Positions 17,791-26,279 of a stretch of DNA of 64,000 bases are shown piece by piece. The stretch is from Pullilachnospira sp963929535 (lineage in GTDB: Bacteria; Bacillota; Clostridia; Lachnospirales; Lachnospiraceae), in NCBI GenBank assembly GCA_963929535.1, contig CAWVIZ010000003.1, forward strand, positions 1 through 64,000, read 5' to 3'. The notes under the pieces were generated by a model, which saw only the letters and a program-made list of their open reading frames with translations, had not been told where the DNA came from and did no database searches. Both the position numbers and the translations under genes were made by a program. Each line of letters opens with the position of its first letter. Position 1 is the stretch's first letter.

Positions 17791-19083
17791 TTACTCAGCG
17801 GCTTCCACGGCAGCCTCAGCGATAAGGGTTACCGCGTCCTGAACAGCCATATCTTTCTTCATCTGCTCTTTCTCAGCGTCTCCCATCATCTCTTTCAGCT
17901 TGTCAGCCTCCATCTTATACATCTCCGCCATCTTGGAGATCTCCTCATCCAGTCTCTCATCTGTGATCTGGATGTTCTCTGCCTCGGCGATCTTCTCCAG
18001 CACCAGACGGCTCTGGATCCGCTTCATAGCCTGCGGCTTCATCTGCTCTCTCATGGCATCCGGAGTAGCTCCGGTAAACTGCATATACTGCTCGATGCTC
18101 AGTCCCTGAGCCTGGATCCTTCTGGAGAAATCCTCCAGCATCTGGTCTACCTGTGTCTCCAGCATCGCGTCCGGGATCTCCATGGAGGCATTCTCGATGG
18201 CCTTGTCCACTGCCGCATCCTCTTTTGCTCTCTTGGCAGCGTCAGCCTTCTTCTCTTCCAGGTTCTTCTTGATATCTGCCTTGTACTCCTCCAGAGTGTC
18301 GAACTCGGACACATCTTTGGCGAACTCATCGTTCAGCTCCGGCAGTTCTTTCATCTCGATCTTCTTCACAGTGCATTTGAACACAGCTGCTTTTCCAGCC
18401 AGTTCTTTTGCCTGATAGTTCTCCGGGAAGGTCACATTCACTTCCTTTTCCACTCCGATCTCAGCTCCCACCAGCTGCTCCTCGAAGCCCGGGATAAAGG
18501 AACCGGATCCGATGGTCAGCGGATAATCTGTTCCCTTGCCGCCTTCAAAAGCCTCTCCATCCACAAAGCCTTCAAAGTCCAGAGTTACCTTGTCTCCGTC
18601 CGCAACAGCTCTGTCGTCCACATCGATGGTCCTGGAGTTGTTCTCCTGCTCTTTTCTCAGCTCACCTGCGATCTCCTCCTCAGTGGCCTCCAGGTCGCTC
18701 TTGGGAACCTCCAGTCCCTTGTACTCTCCCAGAGTTACCTCCGGCTTCAGAGCCACCTCTGCGGTAAAGATAAAGGGCTTGCCCTTCTCAATCTGCACCA
18801 CCTCAATGGACGGACGGGAAACGATGGTCTCCTGGCACTCATCCACTGCGTTGGAATATGCTTCCGGAATCAGCGCATTGGCTGCATCCTCATAAAAGAT
18901 ACCTGCGCCGTACATCTTTTCAATCATGACTCTGGGAGCCTTTCCCTTACGGAAGCCGGGGATGTTGATCCTGTTTTTCTGCTTCAGGTACGCGCCCTGA
19001 ATGGCTTTCTCAAAATCCTCCGCGGAAACTTCCACTGTCAGTTTGGCCATGTTCTTTTCAAGTTTTTCCACATTTACGCTCAT
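17791..19083 (-). CDS. tig: Trigger factor, ribosome-associated chaperone
   Basis: Folding chaperone docked at the ribosome exit tunnel through L23. 430 residues: an N-terminal ribosome-binding domain with the signature GFRKGKAPR (about 44-52), a central FKBP-type prolyl isomerase domain (about 150-245, with VTLDFEGFVDGEAFEGG), and a long helical C-terminal cradle. AAGGAGG precedes the ATG. Confidence 0.98.
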   Translation of the reverse strand: MSVNVEKLEKNMAKLTVEVSAEDFEKAIQGAYLKQKNRINIPGFRKGKAPRVMIEKMYGAGIFYEDAANALIPEAYSNAVDECQETIVSRPSIEVVQIEKGKPFIFTAEVALKPEVTLGEYKGLEVPKSDLEATEEEIAGELRKEQENNSRTIDVDDRAVADGDKVTLDFEGFVDGEAFEGGKGTDYPLTIGSGSFIPGFEEQLVGAEIGVEKEVNVTFPENYQAKELAGKAAVFKCTVKKIEMKELPELNDEFAKDVSEFDTLEEYKADIKKNLEEKKADAAKRAKEDAAVDKAIENASMEIPDAMLETQVDQMLEDFSRRIQAQGLSIEQYMQFTGATPDAMREQMKPQAMKRIQSRLVLEKIAEAENIQITDERLDEEISKMAEMYKMEADKLKEMMGDAEKEQMKKDMAVQDAVTLIAEAAVEAAE

Positions 19084-19204
19084 CGCTGTGTTTTCCTCCT
19101 TCTTCTATCTATGGAAATCTTTTTTTCTTAAAATGTAATCCGAGCCGGTCTGTATTCGCAACAGTTGAAATCCCAACCGTTACCTGTATTTCTCCACACT
19201 CATA

Positions 19205-19236
19205 CATTTTTGTAGTATAACACAAGCCTTGTGAAA
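19205..19236 (-). promoter_or_regulatory. Candidate promoter with palindrome upstream of tig
   Basis: On the minus strand a TATACT -10 (19214-19219) is immediately preceded by the perfect palindrome CACAAG-G-CTTGTG (19221-19233), which would occupy the spacer between -10 and -35. No good -35 was seen, so the palindrome may be an activator or repressor operator. The transcript would reach tig-clpP-clpX-lon-engB. Confidence 0.4.
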
Positions 19237-19249
19237 ACACCAGCATTTT

Positions 19250-19807
19250 TTACGATAAATGGCCGTAAATAATGGATTTTTTGATCTCCTCCGCCTTTTC
19301 CCGGCTCTGAAGCTGCTCAATCAGAGAAGCCGCGAAGGGAATCGCCGTTCCAAGCCCCCGGCTGGTGGTGATGTTTCCGTCCACCGCCACCTTTCCGGTT
19401 CCGATGGAAGCCCCCGCCAGCCTTTCCTCAAATCCCGGATAGCAGACGGCTTCTTTCCCTTCCAGCAGTCCCAGATCTCCCAGGACACTGGGAGCGGCAC
19501 AGATAGCCGCAATTTTCTTTCCCTGGCTGTTCCATTCCTTCAGGAGACTGCACAGTCCCTCATGATCTCCCAGATATCTGGTCCCGGGCATCCCTCCCGG
19601 CAGCACCAGAAGCTTGGCATCAGAGAAATCGGTCTCCTCAAACAGGCTGTCCGCCTCCACCCTGATCTGGTGGGAACCATTGATCTGCAATCTTCCCATA
19701 ATGGATACCATATCCACCTGTTCCCCTGCTCTGCGCAGCAGATCCACCACGGTCAGCCCTTCGATCTCTTCAAATCCATCTGCTAAGAACACACAAACCT
19801 TTGCCAT
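19250..19807 (-). CDS. DJ-1/PfpI-family protein
   Basis: 185-residue single-domain protein of the DJ-1/ThiJ/PfpI superfamily. It starts KVCVFLADGFEEIEGL, where the Glu contacts the nucleophile in this family, and the nucleophile elbow is AAICAAPSVLGDLG with Cys as the predicted reactive residue. Members act as chaperones, glyoxalase/deglycase-like enzymes or redox sensors; the sequence alone does not decide. The start at 19807 follows AGAAGG; an ORF extension of 7 codons upstream lacks support. It is divergent from the HTH gene at 19892. Confidence 0.9.
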   Translation of the reverse strand: MAKVCVFLADGFEEIEGLTVVDLLRRAGEQVDMVSIMGRLQINGSHQIRVEADSLFEETDFSDAKLLVLPGGMPGTRYLGDHEGLCSLLKEWNSQGKKIAAICAAPSVLGDLGLLEGKEAVCYPGFEERLAGASIGTGKVAVDGNITTSRGLGTAIPFAASLIEQLQSREKAEEIKKSIIYGHLS

Positions 19808-19891
19808 AACCTTCTCTCTCCTTTTCAAAAAATGTCGTTTATTCGTTTTTCCCTTTTTTTCATGGTATACTCAGAAAAAGGGGGGATTTTT

Positions 19892-20206
19892 ATGTTTCAG
19901 GACTACCTGGCCGGACTGCTGCGCCGGGAACGGCTTAACCGCCGGATGACCCAGGCCGAGATGAGTGAATTTCTGCACATCAGCCGGCAGACTTACAGCA
20001 ATTATGAGAATAATCGCCGCTCTCCCTCCCTGGATACTCTCATCCAGATCCTTCAGATCCTGGAGCTTCCTGCGGAGCAGATCTTTCAGGAGCTTCCCGG
20101 CATCGACAGCCAGGACCGGCAGCTTCTGCGCCAGTTCCATCGGCTGACTCCTGAGCTGCAGCGGGAGGTCCTGTGCCTGATCCAGGCTCTGCAGGCTCCC
20201 GACTGA
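19892..20206 (+). CDS. XRE-family HTH transcriptional regulator
   Basis: 104 residues. The N-terminal Cro/C1-type helix-turn-helix (about 10-65) reads RRMTQAEMSEFLHISRQTYSNYE, followed by a short helical C-terminal region. AAAGGGGGG precedes the ATG. A TATACT -10 element lies about 25 nt upstream. It is divergent from the DJ-1-like gene and may control it; targets are unknown. Confidence 0.85.
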   Translation: MFQDYLAGLLRRERLNRRMTQAEMSEFLHISRQTYSNYENNRRSPSLDTLIQILQILELPAEQIFQELPGIDSQDRQLLRQFHRLTPELQREVLCLIQALQAPD

Positions 20207-20255
20207 GGTTGAGACAGCCGGAACGGCTGACGTTCTGTCCCTCACATGGTCAGCA

Positions 20256-21047
20256 CTACTCCCTGGTTTTCTTTACGCATGCCTTCACCGCCTCGATCAC
20301 AGCGCTGCGGAAGCCCTTGGCCTCCAGCACACGCACGGCTTCAATGGTGGTTCCTTTCGGTGAGCAGACCATATCCTTCAGTTCGCCCGGATGCTTTCCC
20401 GTCTCCAGCACCATCCTGGCGCTTCCCAGCACCGCCTGGGCCGCAAACCGGTACGCCTGGGCCCGGGGCATCCCCTCTGCCACTGCCGCATCGGCCATAG
20501 CCTCGATAAACAGAAACACATAGGCCGGAGAGCTTCCGCTTACGCCCACCACCACATCGATCATCTCCTCTGTGACGATCTCTGTTTTTCCGAATCCCCG
20601 GAACACCTGGCAGACCTTTTCCACATCCTCAGCCAGAGCCCGGCTGCCGCCGCATACACAGCTCATACCTTCTCCCACCAGCGCCGGGGTATTGGGCATC
20701 GTGCGCACCAGCTTCATGGGACGCCCAAACTGCTCCTCCAGCCATGCCAGTGTCTTTCCGGGAGTAATGGAAACTATAATGGTCTCCTCCCTCACACTGT
20801 CCTTGATCTGGGCGATCACCTCCTGATAGTAAAAAGGCTTCACCGCCAGGATCAGCATATCCGCAAACTCTGCCACCCGGGTGTTGGAGTCCGTCACTCC
20901 AATCCCGAAAGCTTCACTGGCTTTCCGGCGTGTTGCCTCCGACCTGGCTGAAGCCAGAATATCCGCCCTGGACGCCACCTGATTTTCCAGGATTCCTCCG
21001 ATCATTGCCGACGCCATATTTCCGCATCCGATAAAACCTATTTTCAT
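20256..21047 (-). CDS. proC: Pyrroline-5-carboxylate reductase
   Basis: Last step of proline synthesis: reduction of pyrroline-5-carboxylate with NAD(P)H. 263 residues. The N-terminal Rossmann motif is GFIGCGNMASAMIGG, and the conserved block RTMPNTPALVGEGM and C-terminal SPAYVFLFIEAMADAAV are diagnostic. Single gene, convergent with the regulator before it. Confidence 0.97.
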   Translation of the reverse strand: MKIGFIGCGNMASAMIGGILENQVASRADILASARSEATRRKASEAFGIGVTDSNTRVAEFADMLILAVKPFYYQEVIAQIKDSVREETIIVSITPGKTLAWLEEQFGRPMKLVRTMPNTPALVGEGMSCVCGGSRALAEDVEKVCQVFRGFGKTEIVTEEMIDVVVGVSGSSPAYVFLFIEAMADAAVAEGMPRAQAYRFAAQAVLGSARMVLETGKHPGELKDMVCSPKGTTIEAVRVLEAKGFRSAVIEAVKACVKKTRE

Positions 21048-21262
21048 CTGTCACTGCCTCCTTCTTTTCCATCAGACTGACAGGCAGCCCTGTATGCATC
21101 TGGACTTCTGCCATGCCGGACGGTTTCTGTTCTTATTATGAACGAAACCCTTTGATCCTGCAAGAGGAATTCACACATACCGTTTCCTGTCATATCCTAA
21201 TACAGAAAGGATCATGGCTGCCGCAAGTATAGAATTCAGGCGCAGCCTGTCAGGAGGATTTT

Positions 21263-22318
21263 ATGAAAAAGAAATGGATTGCTTTCGGGCTGGTCTGCAC
21301 ACTGGCCTGCACCGCTTTCGCGGGCTGCGGAAAAGATGAGAAGCAGGCAGATCCCGCCGGAAAAGAAGCCGAAAACAGTCAGGAGACTGAAGATTCCCAG
21401 GCGCTGACAAAGGTAACGCTCAATGAGGTGGCTCACTCTATCTTCTACGCGCCCCAGTATGTGGCCATCGAAGAGGGCTATTTTGAGGATGAGGGTATCG
21501 ACCTGGAGCTGGTGAATGGCTACGGAGCTGACAAGGTGATGGCCGCAGTGATCTCCGGAGAGGCCCAGATCGGATTTATGGGAGCGGAAGCTTCTGTATA
21601 CGCCTATCTGGAAGGAGCCAATGACCCGGTGATCAACTTCGCCCAGGGAACCCAGCGTGCCGGAAACTTTGTGGTGGCCCGGGAAGAAATGTCGGACTTC
21701 GACTGGTCTGATCTGAAAGGAAAGGAGATCCTGGGAGGGCGTAAGGGCGGTATGCCGGAGATGGTCTTTGAATATATCCTGAAGCAGAAAGGTCTGGATC
21801 CGCAAACGGATATGAACATCGACCAGAGCATTGATTTCGGCTCCACAGCAGCGGCCTTTTCCGGCGGGCAGGGAGACTTTACCATAGAGTTTGAGCCATC
21901 CGCCACTGCATTGGAGCAGGAAGGCGTTGGCTATGTAGTGGCTTCCTGCGGCGTGGAATCCGGTTATGTGCCGTATACTTCCTACAGCGCAAAATCCAGC
22001 TACATCGAAGAACACCCCGATATCATCCAGAAGTTTACCAACGCGCTGCAGAAAGGCGTGGATTATGTAAACAGCCACACCCCGGAGGAGATTGCCCAGG
22101 TGATCCAGCCCCAGTTTACGGAAAGCGATCTGGAAACCATCACCACCATCGTTACCCGCTATCAGGAACAGGATACCTGGAAAACCGATCTGATCTTTGA
22201 GGAAGATTCCTTCAATCTGCTCCAGGATATCCTGGAAGGCGCCGGGGAACTGGAAAAACGGGCAGATTATGAGGGGCTGGTAACCACAGAATTTGCGGAA
22301 AAGGCTCTGGAGCGCTAA
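21263..22318 (+). CDS. ABC-transporter substrate-binding lipoprotein (NMT1/ThiY-SsuA type), orphan
   Basis: 351-residue lipoprotein. The signal peptide has a lipobox ending AFAGC (Cys at about residue 21), followed by a charged linker and a two-lobe NMT1/SsuA-like binding domain (VTLNEVAHSIFYAPQYVAIEEGYFEDEGIDLEL). Relatives bind thiamine precursors (hydroxymethyl-pyrimidine), sulfonates or riboflavin. No permease or ATPase gene is adjacent, so it must use a transporter encoded elsewhere. AGGAGG lies 7 nt before the ATG. A hairpin at about 22,370-22,412 likely ends the transcript. Confidence 0.88.
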   Translation: MKKKWIAFGLVCTLACTAFAGCGKDEKQADPAGKEAENSQETEDSQALTKVTLNEVAHSIFYAPQYVAIEEGYFEDEGIDLELVNGYGADKVMAAVISGEAQIGFMGAEASVYAYLEGANDPVINFAQGTQRAGNFVVAREEMSDFDWSDLKGKEILGGRKGGMPEMVFEYILKQKGLDPQTDMNIDQSIDFGSTAAAFSGGQGDFTIEFEPSATALEQEGVGYVVASCGVESGYVPYTSYSAKSSYIEEHPDIIQKFTNALQKGVDYVNSHTPEEIAQVIQPQFTESDLETITTIVTRYQEQDTWKTDLIFEEDSFNLLQDILEGAGELEKRADYEGLVTTEFAEKALER

Positions 22319-22369
22319 AACAGACCAGCCAGCCTCAGACATGGCTGCCCGGCTGATTTCCAGCGGGAA

Positions 22370-22412
22370 TGAAGGCTGCCGCCCCTCTTTTTCAGGAGGA
22401 AGCGGCAGCCTT
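22370..22412. terminator. Hairpin between convergent genes
   Basis: GAAGGCTGCCGC pairs with GCGGCAGCCTTC around a CCCTC/GAGG inner section. It lies between the substrate-binding lipoprotein gene (plus) and the HTH gene (minus). It is placed to terminate both, although neither side has a long T-run. Confidence 0.6.
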
Positions 22413-22427
22413 CACATGTATTCCGTT

Positions 22428-22664
22428 TTATTTGTCCCGGAAATCAAATAAGTCTTTCATGGGAACTTCCAGAACCTCAGCAATATCAAACAGCTTATTC
22501 AGAGAAATTGACGTCTTTCCATTAGGCGCTTCAATATTGCTGATATGTGTACGGCTGAGCTGTGTCGCTTCCGCCAGGTCCGCCTGGGTCATCCCCCGAA
22601 GCTTCCGGTAATAGGCAATGGTCAGTCCCAACATCCGGAAGTCATTCATCCGTTTATAGTCCAT
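22428..22664 (-). CDS. Small XRE-family HTH regulator
   Basis: 78 residues forming little more than one Cro/C1 helix-turn-helix: RGMTQADLAEATQLSRTHISNIEAP. The start follows AGGAGCAGGTGCT. It is convergent with the lipoprotein gene. The upstream 195 bp to the CYTH gene contain no gene. Its target is unknown. Confidence 0.8.
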   Translation of the reverse strand: MDYKRMNDFRMLGLTIAYYRKLRGMTQADLAEATQLSRTHISNIEAPNGKTSISLNKLFDIAEVLEVPMKDLFDFRDK

Positions 22665-22859
22665 AGCACCTGCTCCTTTCTATGTCATATAACTTACCGC
22701 AGATACAGCAGAATTGAAACAATCTGATATTTTGCAATTTTTCTCTATATTCGTGAATTCCTTTCTCACAATTTGATATATGCAAATATTCCATACAGAA
22801 GGATCCAGACAGCAGCGGGGAGCCGGAGATGCCTGCCCCCGCAGACTGACCGCCCAATA

Positions 22860-23324
22860 TCAGGGCAGTTTTTTACCTGACGGTTCCCGGCTGAGAACGC
22901 TGTTGTGGTAGCGGGTGGACATGGTCACATCCTCCCCCAGCCATTCCGGCGGACAGTAAGCCCTGGCCGCCTCCTCTGTGGGAAATTCCACCTCGGCCAG
23001 CAAAAGTCCCTGATGCTGCCCGTGAAATACGTCCAGTTCTATGGACAGCCCGTCCTTTTCCGGTATCACATACCTGGTCTTCCGGATCACAATACCGTCT
23101 GCCTTGGGAAGCAGATGCAGATATCCCTCTCTGGTCAGAGGCAGATTATACTCCTCCCGCATCATCAGTCCTCCGGACTTATAGGTGAGCTCATACCGGT
23201 CCGCATCCCTGCGGATCCTCACCACAGGTTCCGTGCACAGATAGGCCTGCTCCAGCTCTCTGTGGGGAAATTCCTCCAGATTTCCGGGCAGCTCCTTCAC
23301 CAGAAATTTTCTCTCTATCTCCAT
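22860..23324 (-). CDS. CYTH-domain triphosphate-tunnel protein
   Basis: 154 residues. It begins MEIERKFLV, the EXEXK-type signature that opens the triphosphate tunnel fold, and continues with VRIRRDADRYELTYK and IELDVFHG, matching the alternating charged strands of the family. Bacterial members hydrolyse inorganic or nucleoside triphosphates; the substrate here is not determined. The start at 23324 is fixed by the EIERK motif and GGAGAAA upstream; the longer frame is not needed. Confidence 0.9.
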   Translation of the reverse strand: MEIERKFLVKELPGNLEEFPHRELEQAYLCTEPVVRIRRDADRYELTYKSGGLMMREEYNLPLTREGYLHLLPKADGIVIRKTRYVIPEKDGLSIELDVFHGQHQGLLLAEVEFPTEEAARAYCPPEWLGEDVTMSTRYHNSVLSREPSGKKLP

Positions 23325-23539
23325 GGATTTCTCCTTTCCGCAAGTTTTCTTTTTATTATAGCAGTCTTTCCAGTCTCCTGTATAGCTTCTCTGTAAATTT
23401 TCCTTTTTTGTAAACGGCCGCAGCAGCTCACCCGAGAACTGCAACTTGCATATTTTCTCAAACTTGGTATACTGATAGCAGCGTACGGCGCTCCTGTTCT
23501 GCCTTAGCCGCAGCGCAGTCAGCGCATATTTTTCGTACC

Positions 23540-23615
23540 TGTTCAGCCTTCAGCTGCCCCGCGGGGGCGCTGTGTGCATGTTTTTGTGACAGTGAATCCG
23601 GAAGGCTGAACTGTT
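23540..23615 (-). repeat. Short copy of the dispersed palindromic repeat
   Basis: The ends GTTCAGCCTTC and GAAGGCTGAAC are inverted repeats about 50 nt apart. Read on the minus strand, the left part (through CACTGTCACAAAAACATGCA) matches the full copies at about 26,045 and 27,925. The inner hairpins of the full copies are replaced by one GC hairpin (CCCCGCGGGGG). It lies in the gap between the CYTH and ATPase genes, which contains nothing else. Confidence 0.65.
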
Positions 23616-23650
23616 ATGATTTTTCAGAAGTTTATGATAAGGAGAGACCA

Positions 23651-25354
23651 ATGAAAACAGCAGAAGATTTAAGACAGCTTCTTTACCAGATTAACAGAAA
23701 AAGCTACCCTGCCTATAAGCAGACCAAAGGCTCCTATTCTTTTCCCGGTTATACCCTGAATATCGACCATGTGCAGGGCGATCCCTTCGCTGCTCCCTCC
23801 AAAGTGAGCGTACGGGTTGCCGGAAAACAGGCGGGATTTCCCACCGATCTTTACAGCAGCCGGGAAACCCGGGTAGCGCTGCAGGATCATCTGATCCGCC
23901 TTTTCCACCAGAAGATCGACAAATTCAATTTCCGGGCAAAGGGCTCAGGAAAAAGCGGTCTGATCTCCATCAGCCGCTGCCAGCAGGAAGTACTGGACCG
24001 GACTGCCTGCCGGATCAGCCCCTCCACAGGCGAGGTCCTGGTGCGTCTGGAGGTGGGATTCCCCGCTAACGGCAGGACCATCAACTCCACAGAGCTGATC
24101 CGGATCCTGTATGAATTTCTTCCGGTCTGTGTAAAGGAATCCCTGTATTACAAAAACCTGGACGCTGCCCGGCTGCGGGCCGTAAGGGATCTGGCGGAAG
24201 ATCAGGCTTACATCCGGTCTCAGCTTCCCATACTGGGACTGACCGCTTTTGTGGCCAACGGTTCCATCCTCCCCAGAGAATCCGGTGTATCCTCCCGTCC
24301 CATGGCAAAGGCTGTGCCGTTCGTATCTCCCGCCTCCCTGGAGGTGACCCTGACGCTTCCTCATAAAGGTCAGCTGAAAGGTATGGGAATCCCCAGGGGA
24401 ATCACCCTGATCGTGGGCGGCGGCTACCATGGAAAGTCCACTCTTTTGAAAGCGCTGGAACTGGGCGTCTACAACCATATTGCCGGAGACGGGCGGGAGT
24501 ATGTGATCACAGAAAGCGATGGTGTAAAAATCCGGGCAGAAGACGGAAGAAGCATTAAGAAAACAGATATCTCCATGTTTATCAACGATCTTCCCAATCG
24601 GAAGGATACCGCCGCTTTCTACACGGAGGACGCCAGCGGCAGTACCTCCCAGGCGGCTAATGTGGTGGAAGCCATGGAGACAGGCAGCCGGCTCCTGCTT
24701 ATTGATGAGGATACCAGCGCCACCAACTTCATGATCCGGGACGAACTGATGCAGCGGGTAGTCCACCGGAATCAGGAACCCATCACCCCATTTATCGAAC
24801 GGGTGCAGTGGCTCTCCCGGGATAAGGGCGTATCCACGATCCTGGTGGCAGGAAGCTCCGGTTCCTACTTCCATGTGGCAGATACCATCATCCAGATGGA
24901 TCACTACAAGCCTGTGGACATCACGGATTTTGCCCGCAGGGAGGCTGCGTCCTTCCCGGCTATTCAGCCCTCCGCTCCGGAAAAAGACCAGCCGGATTAC
25001 CGCCGCAGTCCCCGGCCCGACCAGGCTTTCCGGGAAGACCGCAGGATAAAGATGAAAACAATGGGTACGGACGGTATTTCCGTCAACCACGAGACAGTGG
25101 AGCTGCGTTATCTGGAGCAGCTGGTGGATTCTGAACAGGTTAACGCCCTGTCCTCCATTCTGCGTTACGCCCAGCTCCACCTTCTGGATGGCCGCCGCAC
25201 CATGCAGGAAATCATGGAAAAGCTCACCGCGATTTTGGACAGGGAAGGGCTGGACGCCCTGTCAGAAGGCTCCTATATCTCCTCCCCCATGGCGCTGCCC
25301 AGACCCCAGGAGATCTTCGCCTGTCTGAACCGCTTCCGCAGCCTGAAGCTGTAG
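23651..25354 (+). CDS. ABC-ATPase domain protein of the PF09818 type
   Basis: 567-residue soluble protein with a P-loop VGGGYHGKSTLL at about 257-268, a Walker B-like RLLLIDEDTSATNFM, and a conserved His/Gly-rich environment. This layout matches a predicted ABC-class ATPase family of unknown function found as single genes in many bacteria. No membrane segments or partner permease are present, so it is not a transporter subunit. GGAGAG precedes the ATG. Family role unproven. Confidence 0.85.
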   Translation: MKTAEDLRQLLYQINRKSYPAYKQTKGSYSFPGYTLNIDHVQGDPFAAPSKVSVRVAGKQAGFPTDLYSSRETRVALQDHLIRLFHQKIDKFNFRAKGSGKSGLISISRCQQEVLDRTACRISPSTGEVLVRLEVGFPANGRTINSTELIRILYEFLPVCVKESLYYKNLDAARLRAVRDLAEDQAYIRSQLPILGLTAFVANGSILPRESGVSSRPMAKAVPFVSPASLEVTLTLPHKGQLKGMGIPRGITLIVGGGYHGKSTLLKALELGVYNHIAGDGREYVITESDGVKIRAEDGRSIKKTDISMFINDLPNRKDTAAFYTEDASGSTSQAANVVEAMETGSRLLLIDEDTSATNFMIRDELMQRVVHRNQEPITPFIERVQWLSRDKGVSTILVAGSSGSYFHVADTIIQMDHYKPVDITDFARREAASFPAIQPSAPEKDQPDYRRSPRPDQAFREDRRIKMKTMGTDGISVNHETVELRYLEQLVDSEQVNALSSILRYAQLHLLDGRRTMQEIMEKLTAILDREGLDALSEGSYISSPMALPRPQEIFACLNRFRSLKL

Positions 25355-25429
25355 GGACTTAAGTTTTTTCGTTAGATTTTCTAAAGAATTTCTTTTGAAA
25401 ATTTATAAATGCTTTATGTTATGTCCATA

Positions 25430-25595
25430 CTTTTATCACATTTTCCGTGTAATATAATACTCAACAAAGCGAACCACACTTTGTTACGGGAGGTTATCCA
25501 AGATAGCCTCCCATCCCCCCTCATAATGTGGTAAGAGTTATTTTTTAGATTTCCTTTTTCATATTGGCCGGTATCGAAAGGTACCGGCCCTTCCT
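25430..25595 (+). ncRNA. Structured C-rich small RNA candidate, copy 1 (with promoter and terminator)
   Basis: TATAAT at 25453-25458 with a weak -35 (TTTTAT) places the start near 25,465. The RNA would fold as a closing stem ACCACA (25473-25478) with TGTGGT (25527-25532). Inside is a hairpin GGGAGG/CCTCCC (25488-25512) and an unpaired AUCCCCCCUCAU. A second hairpin GGCCGGTATC-GAAA-GGTACCGGCC (25566-25589) followed by T-rich sequence is the likely terminator. There is no ORF with a start. Copy 2 lies 400 bp downstream. I do not recognise the family. The exposed C-run could pair with Shine-Dalgarno sequences. Confidence 0.7.
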
Positions 25596-25829
25596 CATTT
25601 TATCCCCTTTCCTCTCAGCAGATCTTCTTTCTGCATTCCGCCCCCGGTCAGTCTTTCCGTTCTCCTTCATCCATGCTCCTATCAGACCGTTTCCCCTGTG
25701 CCGCAGATCTTCCCGGCTGCAGCTTTCATCTGTTTTCTGCTGTTTCCAAGCTCTGCCTATGGTCTCTGATTCTTTCCGGGTATTTTACATTTTGTTTTGA
25801 AAATTAATAAATCATTTATTTCAAGATCA

Positions 25830-25998
25830 CATTTTCAACACATTTTCCCTGTAATATAATACTCAACAAAGCGAACCACACTTTGTTACGGGAGGTTATC
25901 CAAGATACCTCCCGTCCCCCCTCATAAAAAGTGGTAACAGTTATTTTTAGATTTCCTTTTTCATATTGGCCGGTATCCCAAAGATACCGGCCCTTCCT
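25830..25998 (+). ncRNA. Structured C-rich small RNA candidate, copy 2
   Basis: Near-identical to copy 1 from the promoter (TTTTCA, 17 nt, TATAAT at 25855-25860) to the terminator hairpin (25968-25992). The changes fall in loops or keep pairing: the closing stem becomes ACCAC/GTGGT, and the terminator U-G pair becomes U-A. The C-run CGTCCCCCCTCAT is kept. The upstream AT-rich block TTTTGAAAATT-ATAAAT is also shared, so promoter and RNA were duplicated together and then held by selection. Confidence 0.7.
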
Positions 25999-26044
25999 CA
26001 TTTCAGGCCCCGTTGGCCTTTCCGGCTTCACCACCATTATTTCT

Positions 26045-26190
26045 AGTAACAGTTCAGCCTTCCGACTTCACTGTTACAAATGCATGCACACAGGCTGCGA
26101 TTTCCGCAGCCTGGCGCCCGCAGATCTCGGGATCACGCTGCATTCGCAGCGTGACACCTCGCGGGATATTGGAAGGCTGAACTGTAACTA
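26045..26190. repeat. Dispersed palindromic repeat, full copy
   Basis: About 145 bp. The outer inverted repeats AGTTCAGCCTTCC and GGAAGGCTGAACT enclose two inner hairpins, GGCTGCG/CGCAGCC and CACGCTGC-ATTC-GCAGCGTG. It resembles a MITE or REP-type element. A second full copy is at 27,925. It would form a cruciform in DNA or a multi-stem RNA. Confidence 0.75.
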
Positions 26191-26217
26191 TTTCTACGGA
26201 ATTTTCCTGTCTTTTTC

Positions 26218-26246
26218 TTGTATTTCCGGGTAAAATAGTCTATGAT
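26218..26246 (+). promoter_or_regulatory. Promoter of the membrane-anchored protein gene
   Basis: TTGTAT (26218-26223), 17 nt, TATGAT (26241-26246), then 33 nt to the ATG at 26280. Well-spaced sigma-A-type elements. Confidence 0.65.
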
Positions 26247-26279
26247 AAGAACCATGAATTGACAAAAGGAGCGCCGGCA

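Noticed and set aside
17782..19131. 449-codon plus-strand frame
   Set aside because: Antisense to tig; Leu/Ser/His-rich composition typical of a reversed helical gene.
21236..22342. 368-codon open frame on the minus strand
   Set aside because: It lies exactly antisense to the lipoprotein gene, which has a signal peptide, ribosome binding site and family motifs; the antisense frame has none.
23945..25180. 411-codon minus-strand frame
   Set aside because: Antisense to the PF09818-type ATPase gene; no motifs.
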